A stretch of 16,736 bases of DNA from an uncultured Clostridium sp. (GTDB lineage Bacteria; Bacillota; Clostridia; Lachnospirales; Lachnospiraceae): the NCBI GenBank assembly GCA_938036545.1, contig CALHQJ010000034.1, forward strand, positions 1 to 16,736. Direction: 5' to 3'. Of the stretch, positions 1 to 8,762 are shown one piece after another; the first letter of the stretch is position 1, and every line of letters begins with the position of its first letter. The position numbers and the translations under genes are program-made. Below the pieces are notes generated by a model. It saw only the letters and a program-made list of their open reading frames with translations, made no database searches and was not told where the DNA came from.

Positions 1-104
1 TCGCCTCCACCAGACGTTATCTGGCATCCTGCCCTGTGAAGCCCGGACTTTCCTCTCCCATGACCTTTCGGTTTCATGGCAGCGACCATCTGTCTTGCTC
101 AAAA
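1..104 (-). ncRNA. rnpB: RNase P RNA (bacterial class), 5' part, cut by window edge
   Basis: This is the catalytic RNA of ribonuclease P, which trims the 5' leader from pre-tRNAs. On the minus strand the text GAGGAAAGTCCGGGCTTC (about 40-57) followed by ACAGGGCAGGATGCCAG and TAACGTCTGG matches the universally conserved 5' region (P4/CR-I) of bacterial RNase P RNA, in the same order as in E. coli M1 RNA. The 5' end is placed near 104, just before AAGACAGATGGTCGCTGCC, about 7 nt downstream of a good promoter. The 3' half, with the second P4 strand, lies outside the window. Identity is very likely from the motif order; the exact 5' end is inferred. Confidence 0.93.
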
Positions 105-111
105 CATTGGT

Positions 112-140
112 ATCATAACATATTTTTTCAGCCTTGTCCA
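112..140 (-). promoter_or_regulatory. Sigma-A promoter of rnpB
   Basis: Reading the minus strand, TGGACA (135-140) and TATGAT (112-117) are separated by 17 bp, giving a predicted start near 105. That agrees with the expected 5' end of RNase P RNA. The promoter lies between the stop codon of the yitT gene (173) and rnpB, so rnpB need not depend on the long upstream operon. No clear intrinsic terminator separates the two. Confidence 0.75.
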
Positions 141-172
141 GCCAGTTTGCGTTACATCTTTACCATTTCAGC

Positions 173-1015
173 TTAATATTTCGGCCGGTAAATAATCTCA
201 TTAACGGTATAGACTGTCACAAAGGCCTTTGGATCGGTTTTTAAGATAAAAGACATTAACTGCGAATATTCATTTTTATCTACAATGGTGATAATTTCCT
301 GCCTGGGCTGGTTGTCATAGGCCCCTGCACAATTGTAAATGGTAGCGCCACTCCGAAGCGTGTGGATAATAAATTTCCGGATTTCCTCCTGCTTTTCTGA
401 TACTATGCAGACCCGCTTTTTTAAATTCATTCCAAAAATAAAGTGATCCAGAATAATTCCGTTTAAATAGGTTCCCAGAATACTTAACACCACAATCTTT
501 TTGTCATAAAACAATGCGGAAGACAAAGCGACGCACATGCCAGGAAGAGCCATGGCTTTTCCCAATTCCATGTGAAAATATTTGTTCAAAATCTTGGCCA
601 CAATGTCCAGGCCGCCGGAAGATGCATTCTGATTAAACAGGATTGCCAGGCCAATGCTGACCGTAAAAATATAGCAGACTGTATCCAGCATTGGATCTCC
701 GTTTATGGATGCAAAGTCTGGGAAAAAAATTTCAAACATGGCAATAAACAAAGGCAATAGTAATGAAGTGTATACCGTCTTAATGCCAAATTCAGAACCA
801 ATCAGCAAAAAGCCTACAACCAGCAGCAATCCGTTCAGGATAAATGTAATCACAGAGATATTAAGGGGGATTACATTAGCCAGCATCATGGCAAGTCCTG
901 ACACGCTGCCTACGGATACATGGCTGGGAATTAAAAAGAAAAATACGGCTGCCGCTACGATCAGGGTTGCAAATGTAATAATTAAAAAATCCTTAAAGAC
1001 CGATTGTTTCTTCAT
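173..1015 (-). CDS. YitT family membrane protein (DUF161 + DUF2179)
   Basis: A 280-residue integral membrane protein of the YitT family. About six hydrophobic segments (roughly residues 10-30, 35-52, 54-75, 80-99, 109-128, 152-192) include the family signature SSGGLDIVA near 132-140. A soluble C-terminal DUF2179 domain (about 205-275) contains the GATIYNCAGAYDNQPRQEIITI stretch typical of these proteins. The length is normal for the family. The biochemical role of YitT proteins is not settled, and transport has only been proposed. The start has a GGGAG ribosome binding site and lies inside the last codons of the upstream SGNH hydrolase gene (23-nt overlap). It is therefore the translationally coupled last gene of the dgt-dnaG-rpoD operon. 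Confidence 0.92.
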   Translation of the reverse strand: MKKQSVFKDFLIITFATLIVAAAVFFFLIPSHVSVGSVSGLAMMLANVIPLNISVITFILNGLLLVVGFLLIGSEFGIKTVYTSLLLPLFIAMFEIFFPDFASINGDPMLDTVCYIFTVSIGLAILFNQNASSGGLDIVAKILNKYFHMELGKAMALPGMCVALSSALFYDKKIVVLSILGTYLNGIILDHFIFGMNLKKRVCIVSEKQEEIRKFIIHTLRSGATIYNCAGAYDNQPRQEIITIVDKNEYSQLMSFILKTDPKAFVTVYTVNEIIYRPKY

Positions 1016-1667
1016 TGTTACATTCTCCCGTCTGGTTCAAAAAGTAGTTCTCCACCACATCCTTTACTGCCTCAGCCAATTTTCCATGGTTTTCTTCGTC
1101 CATGTGAAGCTGATCCAGACTGCTGGGGCTCGCTGCCTGGGAAGCATCTAAAAACAGGCAGTTATGCTGTCTGGCTACCTCTTCAAAATATGGAGCCAGA
1201 GCTTTGGATTTTTCCGGAGCCGTGCTGTCAAAGCTGGCAAAAGGAGAATGTTCCACATCATCTCCAATGTGAATCGGCGAAATCAGAAGAATTTTCGGCG
1301 TTTTCATCCCTGCGCCATAATCGAATCCCTGAATGGTTTTCACAAGCCGTTCTGCGCCCTTGGCAATTACTTTTGGAGACGCCTGAAAATGAGCTTTACA
1401 GTCATTGGTTCCCAAGCATACAATCACCATATCTAAGGGCTTATGGCTTTGAAGGGCTACAGGAAGAAACTGGATTCCGCACCGGTTAGGCTCTAAGGGA
1501 TCATCCCATACAGTAGTCCTTCCGCCCATCCCCTCTTCAATTACATAATACTCTTCTCCCAAAAGCTGGGACAAGCGGCCAGGCCAGCGGGCAAAACGCT
1601 GATGGCGGCCTCCTTTCGGATTGGTTCCAAAGGTGTTAGAATCACCAAAGCAAAGTATGTTTTTCAT
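993..1667 (-). CDS. SGNH/GDSL-family hydrolase (esterase-like)
   Basis: A 224-residue cytoplasmic SGNH hydrolase, the fold of arylesterases, acyl-CoA thioesterases and small-molecule deacetylases. All four blocks are visible. Block I GDSNTFG has the nucleophile Ser10, block II has Gly48 (GMGG), block III is GTND (86-89) with Asn88, and block V is DQLH with Asp185 and His188. The substrate is unknown; the sequence around RHQRFARWPGRL resembles the arylesterase/acyl-transferase subgroup. The frame is open for 20 more codons upstream, but ATG 1667 has GGAGAG about 7 nt away and gives the canonical MKNILCFGDSN start. The longer form would overlap the Nudix gene. No signal peptide is seen. The gene sits between Nudix and yitT in the operon. 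Confidence 0.9.
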   Translation of the reverse strand: MKNILCFGDSNTFGTNPKGGRHQRFARWPGRLSQLLGEEYYVIEEGMGGRTTVWDDPLEPNRCGIQFLPVALQSHKPLDMVIVCLGTNDCKAHFQASPKVIAKGAERLVKTIQGFDYGAGMKTPKILLISPIHIGDDVEHSPFASFDSTAPEKSKALAPYFEEVARQHNCLFLDASQAASPSSLDQLHMDEENHGKLAEAVKDVVENYFLNQTGECNNEETIGL

Positions 1668-1692
1668 ATCACATCTCTCCTCGTCAGTATAT

Positions 1693-2271
1693 TTAAAGTC
1701 TTGGCAGCACCAGAGTTTCAAATTCACCTGGATGGCTGCAGAACTTCCTTTTTTTGATGTGCAACGGCTCTCCGTACAGATCCATTGCTGAAATGGTCCA
1801 TTCCGGATCGTCAGACTGCTCTCCTTTTAAATATTCATCCGAACGGATAGCAACTATCTGCTCTACCTCAGTTCCGAGGAAAAAGGCTGGCAGATCCATC
1901 TGGTACAGGTATACGTGGGCAAATTCCCGTTTTAAAAAGCCCTCATCTGCTGCTTCCTTTACCATTCCCAGATAATGAAGCCGTTCTTTCTCTACTGAAA
2001 TGCCTAATTCCTCATAAACCTCTCTGATTACAGCTTCTTCATGGGATTCTCCCTCTCTTACATGGCCGCCGCAGCCAATATCATAATATCCAGGAAATTC
2101 CTCTTTTTTTTCGGATCTCTGCTGGAAATACATCCATTGCTGATCCCCCATGGGGCATATCAGCCAACAGTGAACCACCTCGTGCCAAAGGCCTTCTCTA
2201 TGGGCCTGGCTTCGCAGCGCCCGCCCTGTTTTCTCGTGATTTTCATCATATATGGCAATCCATTCATCCAT
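1693..2271 (-). CDS. Nudix hydrolase, IPP-isomerase-like / YfcD type
   Basis: A 192-residue Nudix protein that hydrolyses a nucleoside-diphosphate-linked or related substrate. The complete Nudix box GX5EX7REUXEEXGU is present at residues 69-91 (G69, E75, R83, E84, E87, E88, G90). The N-terminus (WIAIYDENHEKTGRALRSQAHREGLWH) is the hallmark of the isopentenyl-diphosphate-isomerase-like subgroup, including YfcD. The IPP isomerase active-site Cys/Glu arrangement cannot be confirmed, so a housekeeping hydrolase is the safer call. Start choice: the Shine-Dalgarno AGAGGA directly abuts an in-frame ATG at 2277 but stands 6 nt from the ATG at 2271, so 2271 is preferred. It lies 34 nt after the nucleoside kinase stop. 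Confidence 0.9.
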   Translation of the reverse strand: MDEWIAIYDENHEKTGRALRSQAHREGLWHEVVHCWLICPMGDQQWMYFQQRSEKKEEFPGYYDIGCGGHVREGESHEEAVIREVYEELGISVEKERLHYLGMVKEAADEGFLKREFAHVYLYQMDLPAFFLGTEVEQIVAIRSDEYLKGEQSDDPEWTISAMDLYGEPLHIKKRKFCSHPGEFETLVLPRL

Positions 2272-2305
2272 AACCATTCCTCTCTTGTTTCCAGGATTCT
2301 GATTT

Positions 2306-3955
2306 TTAGAAACAGCCCCCTCCGATAAATTCCCGTAAAATAGAATTTTTCGGGATGTTTTCCGTCCCTACTCCTAAGAAATAATCTAAAAACTTCAGCA
2401 GACGTTTTGCTTCCAGATACTCCTCACAATCTCTTGGAATTCCAAACAGCAGCGGCTCTGCGTATTGTTTTAAAACAGCCAATTCATAAATCAGGGCAGA
2501 ATTAAACATGGCGTCTGCTTCTTCCTGAAATGGGAAAATGTTTTTATCTTCTCCCCTGCGGACAGAGGGCCATCTCCGAATGGTTTCCAAAGCCGACGTT
2601 CCCCTGACTCTGGCATCCCGAATCATCCGGCGAATCAACCGTCCGTCTGTACTGGGAATCCGGTTGTGTTCGTCTATATTCAACTGGGTCAGGGCGCTGA
2701 TATAAATCTTAAATTTACTTTCTCTGGGCAGCGTATAAGACAGCCGGTCGTTGAGGCAGTGGATTCCCTCCATAACCAGAATATCTCCTTTTCCAAGATG
2801 CATCCGGTCTCCCCGATACTCCCGATGACCCGTCTTAAAATTATAGGTAGGCATATCCACGGTTTCCCCATTTAACAATCGGTTCATGTCTACATTAAAC
2901 TGGCGGACATCCAGACACTCCAGAGCTTCATAATCGTAATCACCCTTTTCATCTCTGGGGCTGTCTTCCCGATTGACAAAGTAATCGTCTACTTCAATTG
3001 GATGAGGCTTTAACCCCAAAGCTTCTAACTGAATGCTCAGCCTGTGGGAGAATGTGGTCTTGCCGGATGAGGACGGCCCTGCAATCATCACCAACTTTTT
3101 CTCCGGCTGGGAGGCGATTTTCCCTGCAATTTCTGCAATCTTCTTTTCCTGGAGAGCTTCCTGTATCAGCACCAGCTGATTTAACCTTCCTGACACAATC
3201 TGCTCATTTAACGCTCCTACGTTATTTAAATCCAGCCGTTCTCCCCAGTCAAAGGACTCTTTTAATACAGAAAACAGCTTCTTTTGCGGCTCAAATGCCG
3301 GAAGGGTGCAGGGATCTTCTTTTTTAGGTATCATTAACACAAACCCATGCTCATATAACACCAGATCAAAGTATTTTAAATATCCGGTATGCTGTACCAT
3401 ATAGCCGTAATAATAGTCTTCAAATCCATCCAGACTGTACAGATTCACCCTGGAAACCCGACGGTAACGGAACAGCCGTTCCTTGTCATACATTTTATGA
3501 CGGTGAAACAGCTCAATGGCTTCATCGGTATTTACGCTTCTCTTAACAATGGGAACCTGCTTTTCTACCAGTTCCTTCATCCTGTCCTTTACTTGCAAAA
3601 GCAGGTCTTCATCCAGTTTGAAGTTTCCAATAGGCTTTACAAAATAACCATTTCCAGTGGAAAATTCGATTTCCAGCCGTTCGATTTTCTCATTGCCTAC
3701 TACGTCATAAAAAGAACGCAGCATCAGCAGTACACAGCTGCGGAAATAGGTCTGAATCCCCGGCTCCTTTTCCGCCGTTATGAATACAACTTTTCCCTTA
3801 TCCACTACCTGTTTGTGAAGTTCCTGCAGCTTTCCATTGACCTGAACCAGCAAAATATCATGGGCATAGCGTTCCTGATGAGCCGCTGCCACATCTTTCC
3901 ACTGCGTGTTATCTGCATACTCTTCCCATTCGCCGTCGATCCACAGTTTTGCCAT
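2306..3955 (-). CDS. TGS-like/uridine-kinase-like nucleoside kinase
   Basis: A 549-residue two-part protein. The N-terminal half (about 1-210) resembles the TGS and second-additional-domain region of threonyl-tRNA synthetase. The C-terminal half is a uridine kinase/phosphoribulokinase P-loop domain, with Walker A GPSSSGKT at 293-300, the HPIEVDDYF acidic strand, and the YNFKTGHREY and LVMEGIHCLN strands that follow. The architecture matches the fused 'nucleoside kinase' of Firmicutes and Thermotoga. It probably phosphorylates a nucleoside with NTP, but the nucleoside is unproven. Full length compared with relatives. ATG 3955 lies 9 nt after the trmK stop, so the two are co-transcribed. No degradation of motifs is seen. 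Confidence 0.9.
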   Translation of the reverse strand: MAKLWIDGEWEEYADNTQWKDVAAAHQERYAHDILLVQVNGKLQELHKQVVDKGKVVFITAEKEPGIQTYFRSCVLLMLRSFYDVVGNEKIERLEIEFSTGNGYFVKPIGNFKLDEDLLLQVKDRMKELVEKQVPIVKRSVNTDEAIELFHRHKMYDKERLFRYRRVSRVNLYSLDGFEDYYYGYMVQHTGYLKYFDLVLYEHGFVLMIPKKEDPCTLPAFEPQKKLFSVLKESFDWGERLDLNNVGALNEQIVSGRLNQLVLIQEALQEKKIAEIAGKIASQPEKKLVMIAGPSSSGKTTFSHRLSIQLEALGLKPHPIEVDDYFVNREDSPRDEKGDYDYEALECLDVRQFNVDMNRLLNGETVDMPTYNFKTGHREYRGDRMHLGKGDILVMEGIHCLNDRLSYTLPRESKFKIYISALTQLNIDEHNRIPSTDGRLIRRMIRDARVRGTSALETIRRWPSVRRGEDKNIFPFQEEADAMFNSALIYELAVLKQYAEPLLFGIPRDCEEYLEAKRLLKFLDYFLGVGTENIPKNSILREFIGGGCF

Positions 3956-3964
3956 ATCTGCCTC

Positions 3965-4690
3965 CTATCTAAGCCCCATCTCCTCCTGGGCTTCTCTGAT
4001 AATGGTTAACTCCTGCCTTAACTGCCGGATCGCCCGTTCTGCACTTTCTGAACGTTCTTCTCCTGTGTCCAGCCTTGAAAGAACTTCGGTGATCCGGCTT
4101 TCCTCCTTTGTCAGATAGGACGCTAAAACCCTGTCCTTATTTTCAATCAAGCTCTTTCCATATGCATACCAGCTCTGTTTTTTGTCAGTCCCCCCAGACT
4201 CTCCTTCTGCTCCTTTATTCCAGAAGGTTTCCATAACGGTATAAAATTTTCCTTCCTCTTCTACCATAGCCTCTTTTGCAATCACAAAACCGGAATACTC
4301 CAGATACCGGCGCACCCTATCCAGATCCGACTGAGGGGAAAGCACAAAACGGCTTATGTCTTCCCACACATGCCGTCCTTCTTCTAAAATATGTATGATC
4401 AGCTCCCCTCCCATACCTGCAATAACTACCGTATCTGCTTCCCCAGGCAGCAGCTTTTCCAGGCCGTCTGACAACCTGGTTTCTATCTTTTCTTCCAAAC
4501 CTGCCTGATGAATGTGGGAGTCTGCCCGTTCTAATGGCCCTGGTCGAAGGTCCATGGCGATTGCCTGGGAGATAATTCCCCGTTCTGTCAGCGCAATGGG
4601 AATATAGCCATGATCTGTTCCCACATCAGCCAGCCGGCTTCCCTCCTGTACGAAGGAAGCCACCAATTCTAATCGATTTGATAACTTCAT
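3965..4690 (-). CDS. trmK: tRNA (adenine(22)-N1)-methyltransferase, TrmK family
   Basis: A 241-residue class I SAM-dependent methyltransferase that makes m1A22 in tRNA (the B. subtilis TrmK/YqfN family). Motif I is DVGTDHGYIP (22-31). An acidic ribose-binding residue sits in AMDLRPGPL (about 45-53), DGLEKL is at 75-80, and the family-specific IAGMGGELI motif is at 90-98. The C-terminal third is helical and charged, as expected for the tRNA-binding coiled-coil extension. The start has ACAGGAG upstream and lies 42 nt after the rpoD stop. The rpoD-trmK order is conserved in Firmicutes, which supports the call. Confidence 0.94.
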   Translation of the reverse strand: MKLSNRLELVASFVQEGSRLADVGTDHGYIPIALTERGIISQAIAMDLRPGPLERADSHIHQAGLEEKIETRLSDGLEKLLPGEADTVVIAGMGGELIIHILEEGRHVWEDISRFVLSPQSDLDRVRRYLEYSGFVIAKEAMVEEEGKFYTVMETFWNKGAEGESGGTDKKQSWYAYGKSLIENKDRVLASYLTKEESRITEVLSRLDTGEERSESAERAIRQLRQELTIIREAQEEMGLR

Positions 4691-4732
4691 GTATGATATG
4701 CTCCTGTCTGTTTCTCTATGATTCCTTTTCTG

Positions 4733-5848
4733 TCAGTCCAGATAATCTTTTAACTTTTTGCTGCGGCTTGGATGGCGCAGCTTTCTAAGGGCTTTTGCTT
4801 CAATCTGACGAATCCGTTCTCTGGTCACATGAAATTCCTTTCCAACCTCTTCCAGAGTTCTTGGCCTTCCGTCTGCCAATCCAAACCGCAGCTTCAGTAC
4901 TTTCTGCTCTCGTTCCGTCAGAGTATCCAGCACTTCCATCAGCTGTTCATGCAGCAGAGTAAATGTAGCTGCGTCCTGGGGTACGGCTACATTGTCATCT
5001 TGAATAAAATCTCCTAAATGACTGTCCTCTTCTTCTCCTACCGGTGTCTCTAACGAAACCGGCTCCTGAGAAATTTTCATAATTTCTCTGACCCGTTCCA
5101 CTGGGATTTCCATTTTTTCTGCAATCTCTTCCGGTGTCGGTTCTCTGCCAAGTTCCTGTAAAAGCTGCCTGGAGGTCCGAATCAGACGATTAATGCTTTC
5201 CACCATATGAACCGGAATCCGAATGGTACGAGCCTGATCTGCAATGGCTCTGGTAATGGCCTGGCGGATCCACCAGGTAGCATAGGTGCTGAACTTATAG
5301 CCCTTGGTATAGTCAAACTTTTCTACTGCCTTAATTAATCCCAAATTTCCTTCCTGAATTAAATCCAGAAACTGCATTCCTCTGCCTACATACCGCTTGG
5401 CAATGCTGACTACCAGGCGCAGATTAGCCTCTGCCAGACGTTTTCCAGCTTCTTTATCGCCCAGTTCCATGCGTTTTGCAAGAGCAATTTCCGCATCTGT
5501 AGAAAGCAGGGGGATTTTTCCGATTTCTTTTAAATACATGCGGACAGGGTCTTCCAGGCTGACTCCTTCCGGAACAGAAAGATCGATATGTTCCATATCA
5601 ATCTCTTCTTCCTCATCCATGCCCTCTTCCATGAAGAGTTCCTCGTCTATTTCCTCTTCTTCTGTCTGAAGCACATCAATCTGATTTTTTTCCAGATAGT
5701 CGTAGATTTTATCCAGCTTATCCGGTCCCAGGATTTCCCCTCGGAAATAATCTAATATTTCCCGATTTTCCAATACATTCTTTTTCTTTTTTGCCAGGTC
5801 CAAAAGACCGGTAAGTTTTTCTTCAAAACTCACTGTTTTCTCGTCCAT
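4733..5848 (-). CDS. rpoD: Primary RNA polymerase sigma factor (sigma-A/RpoD)
   Basis: A 371-residue housekeeping sigma factor. A shortened region 1.1 (about 1-60) is followed by a very acidic linker (62-88). Region 1.2 starts near 98 (SLEDPVRMYLKEIGKIPLL). Region 2 contains the -10 recognition segment YATWWIRQAITRAI (189-202), region 3 starts near 210, and region 4.2 carries the helix-turn-helix EEVGKEFHVTRERIRQIEAK (333-352). Length and lack of the large non-conserved insert fit the Gram-positive SigA type. It follows dnaG by 30 nt, with GGAAGGAT as ribosome binding site. The dnaG-rpoD pairing is the classical macromolecular synthesis operon. Confidence 0.98.
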   Translation of the reverse strand: MDEKTVSFEEKLTGLLDLAKKKKNVLENREILDYFRGEILGPDKLDKIYDYLEKNQIDVLQTEEEEIDEELFMEEGMDEEEEIDMEHIDLSVPEGVSLEDPVRMYLKEIGKIPLLSTDAEIALAKRMELGDKEAGKRLAEANLRLVVSIAKRYVGRGMQFLDLIQEGNLGLIKAVEKFDYTKGYKFSTYATWWIRQAITRAIADQARTIRIPVHMVESINRLIRTSRQLLQELGREPTPEEIAEKMEIPVERVREIMKISQEPVSLETPVGEEEDSHLGDFIQDDNVAVPQDAATFTLLHEQLMEVLDTLTEREQKVLKLRFGLADGRPRTLEEVGKEFHVTRERIRQIEAKALRKLRHPSRSKKLKDYLD

Positions 5849-5878
5849 ATTCCCATCCTTCCGCAGTTAGTATACCTG

Positions 5879-7639
5879 TTAATCCAGCGAAATATGCAGA
5901 TTCTGAATCGCCGCCTGCTCTTTAATAATCCTTTGAAGTTCCCCAATGTCTTTGGCATTGCGGCTGGCAGCGTCCAGGCTGCTCTTTTTAATCTTTTTAA
6001 TCGTTTCAGAAAATGCTTTCTTTTGTTCTTCGTTGTTTAATGACTCCTTTAGGCTTGCATTAAACAGCGCCGCTACTTGTCTGTAGGTATCTTCGTCCTG
6101 AATAAAATGGTTTAAAATAGACGCCGGATTTAAATTTCCAGCCTTGTGTCCTTCAAATACCATCTCTGCTGCCTGACGGTATAAATCCTCTGTGAAATCT
6201 TCCGGCGTAATAATTCCCTCAATCTTTTCAAACAGCGCCGGATTTTCAATCAGCCAGGTAAGCAGAAGCCTTTGAGACTGCCTGGCTCCATCTTCTTTTT
6301 CCTTTTTTGGGCGTAACTGCCTCTCCTGTGACGACGGTTTCGTCCCCGGCACAATCTGGCTTCCCATGCGGTTTACCAGACGGCGCAAATCCTCGTAAGG
6401 AATAAAATGCTCTCTGGATATTGCCTGAATATAGTTATCCCTCTCCAATGCTTCCGGAAATTCCAGAAGTTTTTTTGCCGTTTCCTGATAGAATCTGGTT
6501 TTTTGCTCTGGATCGTTCATATCATAATTGCGTTTCAGCACATCGATCTCAAATAAAAAGCTGTTTTTCGCCTGGGCAATCCGCTCCCGAAATGCCTCCG
6601 GCCCCAGATTTTTCATAAATTCATCCGGATCTTTATAGGGCTGCATATTTAACACCTTTACAGACATTCCCACATCTTTCAAAATGGGGATTGCCCGAAG
6701 GGCAGCGCGGATTCCGGCGCCATCACTGTCATAGGTCAAGATCACCTGATCCGTATACCGCTTTAACAGCATTGCATGCTGAGAGGTAAATGCAGTTCCC
6801 AGAGAAGCCACGGCATTGGTAAAGCCGGCCTGATGCATGGCAATCACATCCATATACCCCTCGCAGATCAGGATGGATTTTTCTCTGGAAGCCCTTGCAA
6901 AATTCAGCCCGTACAAATTGCGGCTTTTGTCAAAAACCTTTGTTTCCGGAGAGTTTAAATACTTTGGTTCTCCCTCTCCCATTACCCTGCCGCCAAAACC
7001 AATGACTCGATTATTGACGTCCAGAATGGGAAACATAACCCGATTCCAGAATTTATCGTGAGTTCCCCGTTCTTCTATGGTTACCAGCCCGGTCTGTCCC
7101 AGCAGGCTGTCGTCATACCCTTTGCTTTTTAAATACCGGTACAAATCGTCGCTGGTTTTATTGGCGTAACCCAGTCCAAAATGCCGGATGGTATCATCTG
7201 TAAGTTGTCTTCCGGTCAGATAGCGGTAGCCTACGGCTCCCTGCTGGTGCTTCAACTGATAATAGAAATAGTTGGCAGCCAGTTTATTAATCTCCAATAT
7301 GGCGGCCTTTAAATCTGCCTGGGCCCTGGCCTCCTTGCTGTACTCGATTTTTGGAAGCGTTACCCCAGCCCTGTCTGCCAGCGCCTCCATGGCTTCCGGA
7401 AACGAATACCCCTCATATTCCATCAAAAAAGTCAGCACGTTTCCTCCGGCTCCGCATCCAAAGCAATAATACATCTGTTTTGCCGGTGAAACAGAAAAAG
7501 ACGGAGATTTTTCATTGTGAAACGGACACAGTCCAAAATAGCTGCTTCCCTTTTTCTGAAGCTTCACATATCCGGAAATCACATCTACGATGTCATTCTT
7601 CATCCGCACTTCTTCAATAATTTCCTCTGGATAATACAT
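5879..7639 (-). CDS. dnaG: DNA primase
   Basis: A 586-residue primase that lays down RNA primers for replication. The N-terminal CHC2 zinc ribbon uses Cys38, His41, Cys59 and Cys62. The catalytic core includes RVIGFGGR (211-218) and PKYLNSPET (225-233). The Toprim metal site is Glu260 in EGYMD and the DSDGAG motif at 304-309. The C-terminal helicase-binding region (about 450-586) is diverged, as usual. Length is normal. The strong ribosome binding site ACAGGAGGAACC precedes ATG 7639, which lies 15 nt after the dgt stop, so it is co-transcribed with dgt. Confidence 0.98.
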   Translation of the reverse strand: MYYPEEIIEEVRMKNDIVDVISGYVKLQKKGSSYFGLCPFHNEKSPSFSVSPAKQMYYCFGCGAGGNVLTFLMEYEGYSFPEAMEALADRAGVTLPKIEYSKEARAQADLKAAILEINKLAANYFYYQLKHQQGAVGYRYLTGRQLTDDTIRHFGLGYANKTSDDLYRYLKSKGYDDSLLGQTGLVTIEERGTHDKFWNRVMFPILDVNNRVIGFGGRVMGEGEPKYLNSPETKVFDKSRNLYGLNFARASREKSILICEGYMDVIAMHQAGFTNAVASLGTAFTSQHAMLLKRYTDQVILTYDSDGAGIRAALRAIPILKDVGMSVKVLNMQPYKDPDEFMKNLGPEAFRERIAQAKNSFLFEIDVLKRNYDMNDPEQKTRFYQETAKKLLEFPEALERDNYIQAISREHFIPYEDLRRLVNRMGSQIVPGTKPSSQERQLRPKKEKEDGARQSQRLLLTWLIENPALFEKIEGIITPEDFTEDLYRQAAEMVFEGHKAGNLNPASILNHFIQDEDTYRQVAALFNASLKESLNNEEQKKAFSETIKKIKKSSLDAASRNAKDIGELQRIIKEQAAIQNLHISLD

Positions 7640-7654
7640 GGTTCCTCCTGTCTT

Positions 7655-8656
7655 TTATTTCCATGCCCTGGGCACGAAAAGTTCTTCAAATTTATCGATG
7701 GCATAGCTGTCGCTCATGCCGGCTATGTAATCGCAGACTGCTCTCTCCTTCTTTGCTCCGTCTTCCATCATGGTCAGGAACTCCTGGGGAAGCTGATCTA
7801 CATGTTTCATGTAATAGCAGAACAAATGCTCAATCATTCTCTGAGCTTTTCCCTCTTCTGCTTTTGGAATATCATTTTCATACACGTTTTCAAACATCCA
7901 CCGCCGAAGCCCTTTCATTGCCTCTTCCATTCCGGGAGACATTTGAATATCCGGCTTATCCTGGCTGTTTAAAATAATATCGTGTATCATTACGTCCAGC
8001 CGCTCTCTGACGCTGTGACCCAGTACATTTGTATACTCTGCCGGAAGCTGGGACTCCACAAACATTTTTGCCCGAATGGCATCGTCAATGTCATGGTTAA
8101 TATAAGCGATTTTATCTGAAAGCCTTACGACCGCCCCTTCTAAAGTGGAAGGATGGCCGCTTGTCCTGTGGTTTAAAATCCCATCCCGTACTTCCCAGGT
8201 CAGATTAAGCCCCTGTCCGTTCTTTTCCAATACTTCCACAACCCGAACACTTTGGCGGTAATGGGCAAATCCGTCTTCACACAGCCGGTTTAATACGGCT
8301 TCTCCAGAATGGCCAAAGGGCGTGTGGCCCAAATCATGTCCCAGGGCAATGGCTTCCGCCAAAGATTCATTCAGCCTTAGTGACTTGGCAATGGTTCTGG
8401 CAATCTGGGATACTTCCAGGGTGTGAGTCAGCCTGGTACGATAGTGATCTCCCTCAGGCGCCAGAAACACCTGAGTCTTATGCTTTAATCTGCGAAAAGA
8501 CTTACAGTGAAGAATCCGATCCCTGTCCCGCTGGTATTCTGGCCGGATGTCGCAAAGCGGCTCCTTTCGGTCCCTGCCTCTGGTATATTTACTCAGGGAG
8601 GCATAGGGGCTTAAGTATTGTGCTTCCCATTGCTCCATAGATTCTCGAATCGTCAT
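7655..8656 (-). CDS. dgt: dGTPase-like deoxynucleoside triphosphate triphosphohydrolase (HD domain)
   Basis: A 333-residue HD-superfamily protein that splits dNTPs into deoxynucleoside and triphosphate, influencing the dNTP pool. The metal ligands are His78 (RLTHTLEVSQIAR), His107-Asp108 (GHDLGHTPFGHSGE) and Asp181 (LSDKIAYINHD). His111 and His116 in the same stretch are typical of dGTPases. The N-terminal DIRPEYQRDRDRILHCKSFRRLKHKTQVF block is also family-typical. It is the short Gram-positive form, so the preferred nucleotide is uncertain. GAGAGGAAG precedes ATG 8656. As first gene of the dnaG-rpoD operon it links dNTP control with priming and transcription. Confidence 0.93.
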   Translation of the reverse strand: MTIRESMEQWEAQYLSPYASLSKYTRGRDRKEPLCDIRPEYQRDRDRILHCKSFRRLKHKTQVFLAPEGDHYRTRLTHTLEVSQIARTIAKSLRLNESLAEAIALGHDLGHTPFGHSGEAVLNRLCEDGFAHYRQSVRVVEVLEKNGQGLNLTWEVRDGILNHRTSGHPSTLEGAVVRLSDKIAYINHDIDDAIRAKMFVESQLPAEYTNVLGHSVRERLDVMIHDIILNSQDKPDIQMSPGMEEAMKGLRRWMFENVYENDIPKAEEGKAQRMIEHLFCYYMKHVDQLPQEFLTMMEDGAKKERAVCDYIAGMSDSYAIDKFEELFVPRAWK

Positions 8657-8720
8657 CCGGCCACTTCCTCTCTCGTATCATCTGCATTTTGGTCTTTGAC
8701 ATTTTTAGATATACTATACT

Positions 8721-8750
8721 ATTATATCACACAAGGAGGCATTTTAATAC
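8721..8750 (-). promoter_or_regulatory. Extended -10 promoter of the dgt-dnaG-rpoD operon
   Basis: On the minus strand TGATATAAT gives a perfect -10 hexamer (8721-8726) with the TGn extension. No good -35 hexamer is present at 16-18 bp (TATTAA or GTATTA at best), which is acceptable for an extended -10 promoter. The predicted start near 8714 leaves about 57 nt of leader before dgt. It is the only credible promoter between the terminator hairpin at 8769-8813 and dgt. Confidence 0.6.
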
Positions 8751-8762
8751 CTTTTCTGTTAC

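Noticed and set aside
3389..4009. Long open frame on the plus strand, 206 codons.
   Set aside because: It lies antisense within the nucleoside kinase and trmK genes, has no convincing ribosome binding site and gives no recognisable protein.
7517..7977. Overlapping plus-strand open frames of 104-151 codons.
   Set aside because: They are antisense to dgt and dnaG; both of those genes have full sets of catalytic motifs.
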